DNA of 20,391 nt from a virus: positions 1 to 20,391 of IMG/VR virus record IMGVR_UViG_3300007759_000036. One strand, written 5' to 3'. Under the pieces are notes generated by a model. That model worked only from the letters and a program-made list of their open reading frames with translations. It searched no databases and was not told the origin of the DNA. The number at the start of each line of letters is the position of its first letter. The stretch's first letter is position 1. Below, in pieces: positions 14,560 through 20,391 of the stretch. The position numbers were made by a program, and so were the translations under genes.

Positions 14560-15699
14560 TTAATTTCCTTGTTGCTGTGCCTCATAGGCAGCTTTTGATT
14601 TAAGTTTAAATCTTTGTTTCTCATTCTGCCCCATAAAAGCATCTCGATGGTCATAAAATCGTTTTTTATACCTAGGTATATTCTTTGTAGATTGATATAA
14701 ATTATCAATTCTATTTTCGAAATGATCCTTATTTTTAATACTATTACATATTGTACCAAATTTGATAGCCTCATGTTCTGCTCGTTGTTCCCGGGCATTA
14801 AACATGGTTCTAACTTCTTGATTACCTCTGAGACTGGTTTCGCAATATGTCATTACAGTGGCTGCTGCTTCCAGGCAGTCCATGCCTGTTGCTTCCATAT
14901 CATCCGCATCCATCCAAGTATCCTCATCTACATCTAAAGGATCTTCTGCCTCATCTTCCTCAGAACAGGTTTTAGCTTCTCCAGATAAAAGAAACCACGC
15001 AGGGTTTACCATATTACAATTTACCCAACGAATTGCTTTATTAACTGGTCGCCTAACCCATCTATTTCTAATTTTTTTAAGAAACTTAACAATGTCCAAA
15101 CCTGGAAAATATTTAAAAATTCTGTAAAGTTTTCCAAGAATATCTAAAGAATTAGTTTGATGTACTTCCCTAGAAATATCATCTATTTTAGAAGTCTCAT
15201 AATTAGGATCACTAGGACTGCTGATGCCTTCTAAATTCTGCATAGCTTGGCAATCTTGAAATACAGTAGGAATAGGGGCATTCGGAACACCATCAGTAGC
15301 TCCGTGTAATCCTAAAGCAGCTGCAACAGGATCAAAACCCACCCCATGTGTAAAGCCATCCATAGCTAAATCTAAAGCCATTTCAATAGTTTTACCATCC
15401 AACAAAAGGGAAGGCTCAGCTTTTAATACAGATATTGCTTGAACCATTGCTGTTTGACCCGGATCCATTAAGATAGTTAGATCATTCATTGCTTTATCTA
15501 CCAAATCTTCCAATTCTTTTAGATCTTTCTCAGCGGTCTCCAGAAGAGCTAAACGGACTTCATCATCATAAAGACTTTCTACTAAGGTAATGTCAGTTAT
15601 ATCTTCCTGTTCTGCTTTTTTAGCAGCAGGTTCTATAACTCTATCACCAGAGATGGGCTTTCTAATATATTTACGTTTATCTCTTCTTATGTAACTCAT
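14560..15699 (-). CDS. Hypothetical protein, probable structural component
   Basis: 379 residues, family not recognised. The N-terminus is basic (YIRRDKRKYIRK); residues 30-110 are helical and acidic; about 110-150 is a Gly/Ala/Pro-rich part (MDGFTHGVGFDPVAAALGLHG); 190-235 is basic and aromatic (FLKKIRNRWVRRPVNKAIRW). A strongly acidic Cys-containing part follows (SEEDEAEDPLDVDEDTWMDADDMEATG), and the C-terminal 90 residues are charged and helical. No transmembrane segment is convincing. It sits in a run of tightly spaced late genes, so a virion or assembly role is likely, but no motif fixes it. Confidence 0.72.
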   Translation of the reverse strand: MSYIRRDKRKYIRKPISGDRVIEPAAKKAEQEDITDITLVESLYDDEVRLALLETAEKDLKELEDLVDKAMNDLTILMDPGQTAMVQAISVLKAEPSLLLDGKTIEMALDLAMDGFTHGVGFDPVAAALGLHGATDGVPNAPIPTVFQDCQAMQNLEGISSPSDPNYETSKIDDISREVHQTNSLDILGKLYRIFKYFPGLDIVKFLKKIRNRWVRRPVNKAIRWVNCNMVNPAWFLLSGEAKTCSEEDEAEDPLDVDEDTWMDADDMEATGMDCLEAAATVMTYCETSLRGNQEVRTMFNAREQRAEHEAIKFGTICNSIKNKDHFENRIDNLYQSTKNIPRYKKRFYDHRDAFMGQNEKQRFKLKSKAAYEAQQQGN

Positions 15700-15706
15700 A
15701 TTCTAG

Positions 15707-16033
15707 TTATGTCTTACTATGTTTTAATTTATGCCTATACATATTATCGTGTCCTTGACATAGGCCATTTGCATGATGTTTCTTAATACAACCCGGATAA
15801 GTACAAGTTCCACCAGTTCCTTTGTTGGGAGCTTCTCTAGGCCCCCAACGAATTACAGTTTCATAATCAAACCCAGCTGCTTCCACAGCAGCTCCCCATG
15901 AACCAAAGTGACGTTGAGCCGCTTTCCATAAAGCGCCATTAGTTTGCTTTACGTATGTAGAATAGCATTTACTTTGTCCTAGTTCCTGAATAGCATCTAC
16001 TATTTTATCTTCTGTCCATTTACGTACTGGCAT
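15707..16033 (-). CDS. Small DNA-binding-type protein with C-terminal zinc cluster
   Basis: 108 residues in two parts. Residues 5-56 match the short repeat W-x-x-x-x-I-(x)n-L...LWKAAQRHFGSW-x-x-A-V-x-A-A-G, a helical module found in many phage proteins and next to homing-endonuclease-type domains, where it is thought to bind DNA. Residues 76-100 (Cys77, Cys82, Cys92, His95, with HHANGLCQGH) look like a small zinc finger of the C-x4-C...GLC-x2-H type. No nuclease motif is visible. It may be a transcription regulator or a remnant of a mobile endonuclease. It is separated from GroES and the next gene by 2 and 7 bases. Confidence 0.75.
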   Translation of the reverse strand: MPVRKWTEDKIVDAIQELGQSKCYSTYVKQTNGALWKAAQRHFGSWGAAVEAAGFDYETVIRWGPREAPNKGTGGTCTYPGCIKKHHANGLCQGHDNMYRHKLKHSKT

Positions 16034-16035
16034 GC

Positions 16036-16302
16036 TTATTCGTAGGAGGCTATTACATCCTCTTCTCTTATTATGAGAAATGTTTCATCATCTAAATTAA
16101 CAACTGTACCAGCGTATTTAGAAAATACTATTTTTTCTCCAACGACTATATCCTTAACATCAGGACCTATCTCAGTAACTACTGCTTTGTGTGGACGTCC
16201 TTTAGATTTTTCAGGTATAATAATACCGCCATCTGTAACGTCTTTTTGTTTTTCGGCCACAATTATAAGCCGATCTTTTTTAGGTTTTACTTTATAACTC
16301 AT
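16036..16302 (-). CDS. groES: Phage co-chaperonin, GroES / Cpn10 family
   Basis: 88 residues. It begins VKPKKDRLIIVAEKQKDVTD, matching the GroES start (V/I-x-P-x-x-D-R-(V/L)-x-V). It continues with the mobile-loop/GGIIIP region (residues 25-31), the VVTEIGPDV strand, VVGEKIVFSKYAGTVV, and ends IIREEDVIA as Cpn10 proteins do. It caps a GroEL ring during folding; T4 gp31 and other phage co-chaperonins replace the host cap to fold large capsid proteins. It is slightly shorter than the usual 95 or so residues. No GroEL-like gene is in the window, so it would work with the host chaperonin. A strong AAGGAG ribosome site precedes the ATG. Confidence 0.93.
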   Translation of the reverse strand: MSYKVKPKKDRLIIVAEKQKDVTDGGIIIPEKSKGRPHKAVVTEIGPDVKDIVVGEKIVFSKYAGTVVNLDDETFLIIREEDVIASYE

Positions 16303-16326
16303 TAGTTTCTCCTTATTTTAGGTACG

Positions 16327-16349
16327 AAAAATTACAACTATTTCTAGTT
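16327..16349 (-). promoter_or_regulatory. Small hairpin with GAAA tetraloop between two genes
   Basis: On the minus strand AACTA-GAAA-TAGTT forms a perfect 5-bp stem that includes the stop codon of the 243-aa gene, followed after four bases by a T run. It could be a weak terminator or an RNA processing/stability element before groES. The stem is AT-rich and the T run is offset, so confidence is low. Confidence 0.3.
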
Positions 16350-17075
16350 AACATGCAAGCCTTTTGTTGCATTTTCTCTAAATAAATTTACTGGAGGTAA
16401 TTTAATCCAATCCTTTTCAAAATTAACACTAAGTAAATCTAAAAGATTTACTATAAGATTTTGAGCTCCATTCTTGTGAAGAGTAATATCTCCTACTCTT
16501 TCAAATGTTTCTGCTATTTTTTCTATCTCTGTTGCTTGAATATAGCATTTAAATTGTCTACTTATTTTTTTATTTGATTCTATTACATTACTTATATTTA
16601 TGTAGTTCATAGGAACTGAATCTGGATTACCTGGAATAATACCACGACTGGCCCATATAATTCTTTGTAAATTTGCAGAAAAGTCAAAAGTCGGGTCAAA
16701 TTCCTGCACATTATCTAAAGGAATCATACTGATCTCAGGTGCATTAGAAGATGTGACTTTAAATTCTCTGTTAAAGATTCCTATATTATAAGCTACCGGA
16801 GAATTAGGACATTTAATAAGTTTTAACATAAAACTTTTTTCTTTTCCTTTTACAGGTTTAATATCGGGATTAACTAAGAATAAATTAGATTTATTCGGTA
16901 ATCCTTCATATTCTATATAAACTGCTTCTGCGGGAATACCCATTTGATATGCAGCAAAACCCATTAATTCTTCACGTTCATATTGTAAACGAAAATGGTC
17001 CTGCATCATGGTTTTTAGGATCGTATTTGCTTTATAATCCTCTGCTCCAGGAGTAGGAGTGGGATTGGTTTCCAT
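16344..17075 (-). CDS. Hypothetical protein, probable structural component
   Basis: 243 residues from the ATG at 17073-17075. The N-terminus is Pro/Thr-rich (METNPTPTPGAE), then helical (MMQDHFRLQYEREELMGFAAYQMG). A beta-rich globular part with hydrophobic strands (FMLKLIKCPNSPVAYNIGIF; EISMIPLDNV) follows, then helices to the end. No family recognised. The frame stays open for about 45 codons upstream of this ATG with protein-like sequence but no ATG, GTG or TTG start, so the true start is uncertain. It lies downstream of the fibre-like gene and upstream of groES in the same transcript. Confidence 0.72.
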   Translation of the reverse strand: METNPTPTPGAEDYKANTILKTMMQDHFRLQYEREELMGFAAYQMGIPAEAVYIEYEGLPNKSNLFLVNPDIKPVKGKEKSFMLKLIKCPNSPVAYNIGIFNREFKVTSSNAPEISMIPLDNVQEFDPTFDFSANLQRIIWASRGIIPGNPDSVPMNYINISNVIESNKKISRQFKCYIQATEIEKIAETFERVGDITLHKNGAQNLIVNLLDLLSVNFEKDWIKLPPVNLFRENATKGLHVN

Positions 17076-17170
17076 TAATTCACTAAACCCCAGATATGCT
17101 GAATAATGTAGAAAATCTCCTCGAAGACTTTCTCTGACATCATTTAGAGGGAAGGTTTGCAGATAATCTG
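17076..17170 (-). other. Short gap with open frame in phase with the downstream gene
   Basis: These 95 bases contain no stop in the frame of the 243-aa gene, which stays open back to about 17212 inside the 64-aa gene. The translation contains ADYLQTFPLNDV and RESLRGDFLHYSAYLGF, which look like protein. No usual start codon is present. A 22-codon frame starting ATGATG also fits here but has no ribosome site. Confidence 0.35.
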
Positions 17171-17365
17171 CTATTTCTGTGCTTCGATTATTGATTTGTA
17201 CGTTTCCTGTAGTTTACCGATAGTAATAACAGCTTGTTCCAAATCTTTTAATCGAATATTTGCCGATTGTAAGGTTTTAAGAAGAAATTCAAAATCTTCT
17301 TTATTAAAGGATATTTCTGGTTTTTTACGTTTAGAATCGGTTGTATATTTTGGTAATATTGCCAT
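17171..17365 (-). CDS. Small hypothetical helical protein
   Basis: 64 residues, charged. The first 17 are basic and the rest form one likely coiled-coil helix (FLLKTLQSANIRLKDLEQAV and onward). An AGGA site lies upstream of the ATG, and the gene begins 16 bases after the fibre-like gene. Small coiled-coil proteins at this position can be chaperones or linkers of fibres, but nothing here is specific. Confidence 0.62.
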   Translation of the reverse strand: MAILPKYTTDSKRKKPEISFNKEDFEFLLKTLQSANIRLKDLEQAVITIGKLQETYKSIIEAQK

Positions 17366-17381
17366 ATACTTAGTTCCTATA

Positions 17382-18305
17382 TTAAGTTAATCTTACCCAC
17401 AGTACGCCATCATCTGCATTATGACAAAGTGATCCCACTCCGCTGCCCAGATCAGTTACGTCACTTGGTAAAGCTCCAGCGCCACTAATTGTATAGAAAC
17501 CCACAATAGGTAAATCCTGATAAGTATCATTAGTATCCACTTTTGATTTCATTTTCCATTGGGCGCCATCATTTTCATCCCAGGCTAAAACTGGTTCATT
17601 ATTTTCGGCGCTTCGTATTGCATTTAACTGTAGAGAGGCAGTATCCCCTAGTAGGGTTAAAGAAGCATCTCCTCCAAGAGCCATTTGTTCAAAAGAATCT
17701 CCATCTGCTACTAGTAAGGTTGATGCTGTATAATCTATATCTCCGAGATCCTGCATGCCCGCTATTTCCTGTATACCAACATATTTTGGAGAAATCTTTT
17801 GCAGAGTACCAGATATATTGTCATAAATTAATAGCTTATCATCATCCACTCCAGCAGTAGCTTTCTCATCACTTGTAGTATAATCAGTTAGTAATTTTGA
17901 GGCAACTCTATCGTCCGTATAGAATATATTAGAGGTTCCTTCAGTGATATCATCTGTATCAAATTCTGTAAAATCTATATTTAAAAGAACTTGATTATTT
18001 ACTGCATCTTCTTCTGCAGAAATACCAGTACCGCCCTCGAATAATGGAACTAACTGTTCAACTAGTAACTCTGATAAATCAACAGATAAAGTTAATTGAT
18101 CTTGATCATCATCGTAATCTATATCAATTCCTGATGTATTAGAATCTACTAAAAGGTCTACTAATCTGTCATCAATGAATTCTCCTGTGAACTCATTGGC
18201 TACATAATTAGCTATCTGCTTGAAATTACTATCAAGTTCAGCAATTGATAAAGGAAACCCTTTTTCTTCTCTAGTTGTTATATTTAATGGTCCATATGCT
18301 GGCAT
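17382..18305 (-). CDS. Fibre-like / tail appendage structural protein
   Basis: 307 residues, acidic and rich in Asp, Thr, Ser and Leu. It begins with the PLSIAELDSNFKQIANY motif (18-34), which resembles the N-terminal attachment segment of many phage tail fibre or neck appendage proteins. It contains TEGTSNIFYTDDRVASKLL (121-139), a classic short fibre motif (x-G-x-x-N-x-(F/Y)-Y-T-D-x-R-V), then repeated strand/turn units (TASTLLVADGDSF; SLTLLGDTASLQL). The C-terminus GSLCHNADDGVLWVRLT looks like a compact tip. No receptor-binding or enzymatic domain is recognised. It is probably a trimeric fibre or a linker for the collagen-like protein upstream. Confidence 0.78.
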   Translation of the reverse strand: MPAYGPLNITTREEKGFPLSIAELDSNFKQIANYVANEFTGEFIDDRLVDLLVDSNTSGIDIDYDDDQDQLTLSVDLSELLVEQLVPLFEGGTGISAEEDAVNNQVLLNIDFTEFDTDDITEGTSNIFYTDDRVASKLLTDYTTSDEKATAGVDDDKLLIYDNISGTLQKISPKYVGIQEIAGMQDLGDIDYTASTLLVADGDSFEQMALGGDASLTLLGDTASLQLNAIRSAENNEPVLAWDENDGAQWKMKSKVDTNDTYQDLPIVGFYTISGAGALPSDVTDLGSGVGSLCHNADDGVLWVRLT

Positions 18306-18325
18306 TTTAATTTACCTCTTTAGAT

Positions 18326-18337
18326 AGATATGTCATA
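18326..18337 (-). promoter_or_regulatory. 12-bp motif shared with the promoter region at 19949-19960
   Basis: The minus strand reads TATGACATATCT here, about 20 bases before the start of the fibre-like gene, and the same 12 bases occur at 19949-19960 upstream of the GAF-like gene. It may be a phage promoter element or a protein-binding site. Only two copies were seen, so chance is not excluded. Confidence 0.3.
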
Positions 18338-18338
18338 G

Positions 18339-19169
18339 TTAGTAAGGCTGGAATCCTGATTTAGGTTTACTTTTTGCCTCTTTTTGAAATTCAATTTCTT
18401 TTCCTCTTTGCTTCTTTTTAGGTGGAGTATCCTCTAAATTTATAGATAAAACCTTAGTATGATGGTGTTCTTCTAATACTATATTAACCGCAATTACAAG
18501 AGCTAAAGCAAGTGGATCGAATACAAAGATTAAAATAAAAATTAACCATTTTGCTACATTATCCATAGTTGTATCAAAGGCGTTAGCCACATATAGAAGA
18601 GGTCCCACATCAACTCCGGTAGTAAGTAATTTTTGTTTTAACTCTCCCAAATTAGAAGTAACCTTTATAATATCTTCAGATAAAGCTTGCACTTGAGGAG
18701 AGTATTGTTCTCTTAATTTACGCTTTGCCGTAATATAATTAGGAGGCAAAGTACTTATTTGTTCCTCTAATTCTTGTTGTAAATATACCTTATCTTCCTT
18801 TAACTGTGCAAGCCTTTCTTCTAAAAATTTAGTTTCTAAATTACTTTGCTCTAGCTCTAATGTAGATCCTTGATAAGCTTTAGATAAAAAACCAAATATA
18901 CCTGTAGAAGTTATTCCTACTAAAGTTATAATTCCAATTAATAAATAAGCTTTTAATACTGTATTTATTTTATCCCAAAAACGATATAAAAAACTAGCTG
19001 CTACTAATTTTCCTAGTTCTAAAGAAGAAGCCATAATTATAACAGACCAAAATGCTCCTGCAAAAAAATGAGAAAGGCCAGTGATGCTAAAAAAGGCAGC
19101 ATTACCGGCCACAAAGAGAGCTGTTCCTGCTAATAAAAGCAGGAAAGCTTTTGAATTACTAGCTATCAT
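18339..19169 (-). CDS. Multi-pass membrane protein with periplasmic or cytoplasmic coiled coil
   Basis: 276 residues. Likely transmembrane segments lie at about 8-28, 33-61, 73-95 and 207-231. The third and fourth are separated by a long charged coiled coil (101-183: LELEQSNLETKFLEERLAQL and onward). The tail (235-276) is basic and Lys/Gln-rich. Motifs such as ASSLELGKLVAASFLYRFW and FDPLALALVIAVN look conserved; similar proteins occur in other phages to my knowledge, but I cannot name a function. It overlaps the GAF-like gene by 11 bases, which suggests the two membrane proteins act together in the host envelope. Possible roles are lysis timing, superinfection control or envelope remodelling. 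Confidence 0.8.
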   Translation of the reverse strand: MIASNSKAFLLLLAGTALFVAGNAAFFSITGLSHFFAGAFWSVIIMASSLELGKLVAASFLYRFWDKINTVLKAYLLIGIITLVGITSTGIFGFLSKAYQGSTLELEQSNLETKFLEERLAQLKEDKVYLQQELEEQISTLPPNYITAKRKLREQYSPQVQALSEDIIKVTSNLGELKQKLLTTGVDVGPLLYVANAFDTTMDNVAKWLIFILIFVFDPLALALVIAVNIVLEEHHHTKVLSINLEDTPPKKKQRGKEIEFQKEAKSKPKSGFQPY

Positions 19170-19866
19170 CTTCAGGTAAATTTATAATAGACTGAATATC
19201 AGTAGCTGCATTTTCCATAAATGGAAATAAAGTCTCTCCCTTTTTAGTTCGTTTAGTAGTCCAAGATACTCCAATAAAACCAATTAATAAACCGCTATCC
19301 GGATCAGGGATAGGAATAGTTGCAATAGCCTTGGTATCACTTTTTTGATACATATTTTTTTCAATAGTAAATTCTTGAGGTATATCCTTTACTTTTGTAA
19401 CAGCGGCTTCACCCTCTAATAACTTATCTAATATAAAAGGATGCCCGTGTACTGGTACATTTTGATATAGTGCCATAATAGGAGTTGTGCCTCCGCTCAC
19501 TACTTCGACCTCACAAGTACAACGAGTTTGATGTTTGTTAGTGTAATATTTGGTACCGTTATGGAATTTAAAGAGATAGGCTCTGTTAGCCCCGGCATTG
19601 CTCAATAATTTTTTTAGTACTTCTCTGACAGAAGATCTTTCAGCTACTTCTTTCTTTAAGTCAGTATAGCTTAAGGTAGGTGTTTGTATTTCTTTTTCAA
19701 TCTTCTCTACTCTATCAGCTAAAGAAGTTCTATGTTCTAGTGTTTGTAAATTAGTTTTTTTATAAGCTAAATATCCTAAAAAAGCTACAACTAATGTTGT
19801 TAATGTATCTGAATTATTAGAAACTAATGTGGCTAATTGTTTTAATAAAAGTATAAATGGGTCCAT
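19159..19866 (-). CDS. Membrane-anchored GAF-like protein
   Basis: 235 residues. One transmembrane segment at about 20-36 (DTLTTLVVAFLGYLAYKK) is followed by a short coiled coil (44-62) and a soluble domain from about 75 to 228. That domain has AGANRAYLFKFHNGTKYYTN (91-110), a hydrophobic loop, two strands (TKAIATIPIPDPDSG; LLIGFIGVSWTTK) and a final helix, which is the layout of GAF/PAS-type ligand-binding domains. CTCE (residues about 116-119) gives a nearby Cys pair. The start ATG has AAGGA upstream and is the first gene after the terminator and probable promoter. It could sense a small molecule or partner at the membrane together with the next gene; this is inference. Confidence 0.8.
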   Translation of the reverse strand: MDPFILLLKQLATLVSNNSDTLTTLVVAFLGYLAYKKTNLQTLEHRTSLADRVEKIEKEIQTPTLSYTDLKKEVAERSSVREVLKKLLSNAGANRAYLFKFHNGTKYYTNKHQTRCTCEVEVVSGGTTPIMALYQNVPVHGHPFILDKLLEGEAAVTKVKDIPQEFTIEKNMYQKSDTKAIATIPIPDPDSGLLIGFIGVSWTTKRTKKGETLFPFMENAATDIQSIINLPEDDS

Positions 19867-19930
19867 TTTCTTTTCCTTGATATATCATCGTAATTAAACT
19901 CTAGGTTATTTTCTCTATGGAATTAACTAT

Positions 19931-19959
19931 AGTATGTCATTTCGACTAAGATATGTCAT
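19931..19959 (-). promoter_or_regulatory. Probable sigma70-like promoter for the downstream late genes
   Basis: On the minus strand ATGACA (19954-19959; 5 of 6 to TTGACA) and CATACT (19931-19936; 4 of 6 to TATAAT) are separated by 17 bp; an overlapping TATAGT is an alternative -10. It lies just after a terminator and about 65 bases before the first start codon, where a promoter is needed. The TGTCAT element occurs twice about two helical turns apart, so an operator is also possible. Confidence 0.4.
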
Positions 19960-19971
19960 ACTGGCATATAC

Positions 19972-19995
19972 AAAAAAGGGACGAATTAATGTCCC
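19972..19995 (-). terminator. Rho-independent terminator
   Basis: On the minus strand GGGAC, an 8-base loop, GTCCC, then six T (19972-19977). The stem is short but GC-rich and the T run follows at once. It ends the transcript carrying the collagen-like gene and the structured region that follows it. Confidence 0.75.
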
Positions 19996-20148
19996 AAAGA
20001 GAGCGCGGGCAGGGTGTCTAAAGAGTTTTCCACCGAAAACAAATTGACCTAACCTGCCCTACCCTTTTACACTTAGCCCCATTATGGGCAGCCTTGGACT
20101 TAGAAAGCACTTTATGCGTAAAGTAATGATGCAGTCACAATAGTCCAA
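19972..20148 (-). ncRNA. Candidate structured RNA or structured 3' UTR with nested hairpins
   Basis: About 177 bases without a plausible gene. In minus-strand order: (1) a 7-bp stem TTGGACT/AGTCCAA (20142-20148 with 20094-20100) enclosing a 6-bp hairpin ACTTTA-CGCA-TAAAGT (20109-20124); (2) a GCCC/GGGC hairpin (20076-20089); (3) a 7-bp stem GGGCAGG/CCTGCCC (20053-20059 with 20007-20013) enclosing a perfect 6-bp hairpin GTTTTC-GGTG-GAAAAC (20025-20040); (4) the terminator. Five perfect stems in a row are unlikely by chance. It begins three bases after a stop codon, so it may be a 3' UTR, a processed 3' RNA or a separate small RNA. It does not match a tRNA, and I recognise no known RNA family. 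Confidence 0.55.
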
Positions 20149-20151
20149 AAT

Positions 20152-20391
20152 CTATGATTTTAAAGTAATAACTAAGTATCCATCTGTATCTTTTTCAATA
20201 GAAGATACATTACTTAGATGTTGGTTACCTGTATCTCCTTTTACACCTTGTATACCCTGTATACCTTGATCACCTTGATCACCTTTTAAACCTTGAGCAC
20301 CTTGTTCACCTTGTATACCTTGATCACCTTGTATACCTTGATCACCTTGTTCACCTTGTATACCTTGATCACCTTGATCACCTTGTGCACC
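20152..20391 (-). CDS. Collagen-like tail fibre protein, C-terminal part (5' end outside window)
   Basis: The last 79 residues are visible. The first 57 are 19 uninterrupted Gly-X-Y triplets, mostly G-D-Q, G-I-Q and G-E-Q, with two G-x-K. The final 22 residues ([22 protein letters not shown]) leave the repeat and probably form a short beta cap. Collagen-like triplets form a trimeric rod in many phage tail fibres and appendages. Gln at nearly every Y position, with no Pro, points to a bacterial/phage collagen. It is followed directly by the hairpin-rich region and terminator. Confidence 0.85.
   Translation of the reverse strand, partial: GAQGDQGDQGIQGEQGDQGIQGDQGIQGEQGAQGLKGDQGDQGIQGIQGVKGDTGNQHLSNVSSIEKDTDGYLVITLKS
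20221..20391 (-). repeat. 9-bp codon-phased repeat (Gly-X-Gln)
   Basis: Nineteen consecutive 9-base units of the form GGT-xxx-CAA (with minor variation) encode the collagen-like triplets. Nucleotide identity between units is high, so the array can change length by recombination or slippage. Confidence 0.85.

Noticed and set aside
14529-14798. 89-codon minus-strand frame overlapping the 379-aa gene and the zinc-ribbon gene
   Set aside because: It overlaps two better genes with proper junctions and has no independent support.
19996-20150. tRNA or tmRNA
   Set aside because: There is no T-loop sequence, acceptor stem with CCA-type end or anticodon arm; the stems do not form a cloverleaf.
20221-20391. 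CRISPR-like array
   Set aside because: The repeats are 9 bases long, contiguous and codon-phased (Gly-X-Gln), with no spacers; they encode a collagen-like rod.

Overview
This window is part of the morphogenesis region of a large tailed double-stranded DNA phage (Caudoviricetes). Every convincing gene lies on the minus strand, so transcription runs from base 20391 towards base 1. Genes are packed tightly: many overlap by 1-8 bases or share a TAATG stop/start junction, as in a late phage operon. The DNA is AT-rich. The head gene order TerL - large unknown - portal - zinc ribbon - prohead protease - acidic scaffold - capsid protein, plus a protease with an internal CxxC...CxH insertion, resembles SPO1-like myoviruses. 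Host-derived accessory genes (bS21, GroES, a ClpP-like protein) are a mix often seen in phages from aquatic metagenomes. The host itself cannot be read from the window.

Reading in transcription order: 20391-20152 is the 3' end of a collagen-like (Gly-X-Y) fibre gene. Directly after its stop, about 180 bases contain several perfect nested hairpins and end in a Rho-independent terminator (19972-19995). This is a candidate structured RNA or a structured 3' UTR. A probable promoter (19931-19959) then starts a new unit: a membrane-anchored GAF-like protein, a multi-pass membrane protein with a coiled coil, a fibre-like structural protein, two unknown proteins, a phage GroES, a small protein with a DNA-binding-type repeat and zinc cluster, several unknown small proteins including a zinc ribbon, and a ClpP-like protein.

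The packaging and head module follows: a Cys-cluster protein that may be the small terminase (12711-11920), two glycine-rich hydrophobic proteins, ribosomal protein bS21 (55 aa, overlapping nothing if the next gene starts at 10067), a free-standing protein that reads like a degenerate intein (9315-10067), and the large terminase. The terminase is interrupted just before Walker B by a complete 176-residue mini-intein without a homing endonuclease. After it come a 792-aa unknown protein, the portal, a tandem Com-like zinc-ribbon protein, the prohead protease, an acidic scaffold-like protein and the N-terminal 177 residues of the probable major capsid protein.

The observations most worth following are the pair of Hint-type elements side by side (an apparently active mini-intein in TerL and an apparently dead, free-standing intein-like gene just upstream), the multi-hairpin RNA at 19972-20148, the Mu Com-like tandem zinc ribbons inside a head operon, and the ClpP-like protein that appears to lack its catalytic Asp.
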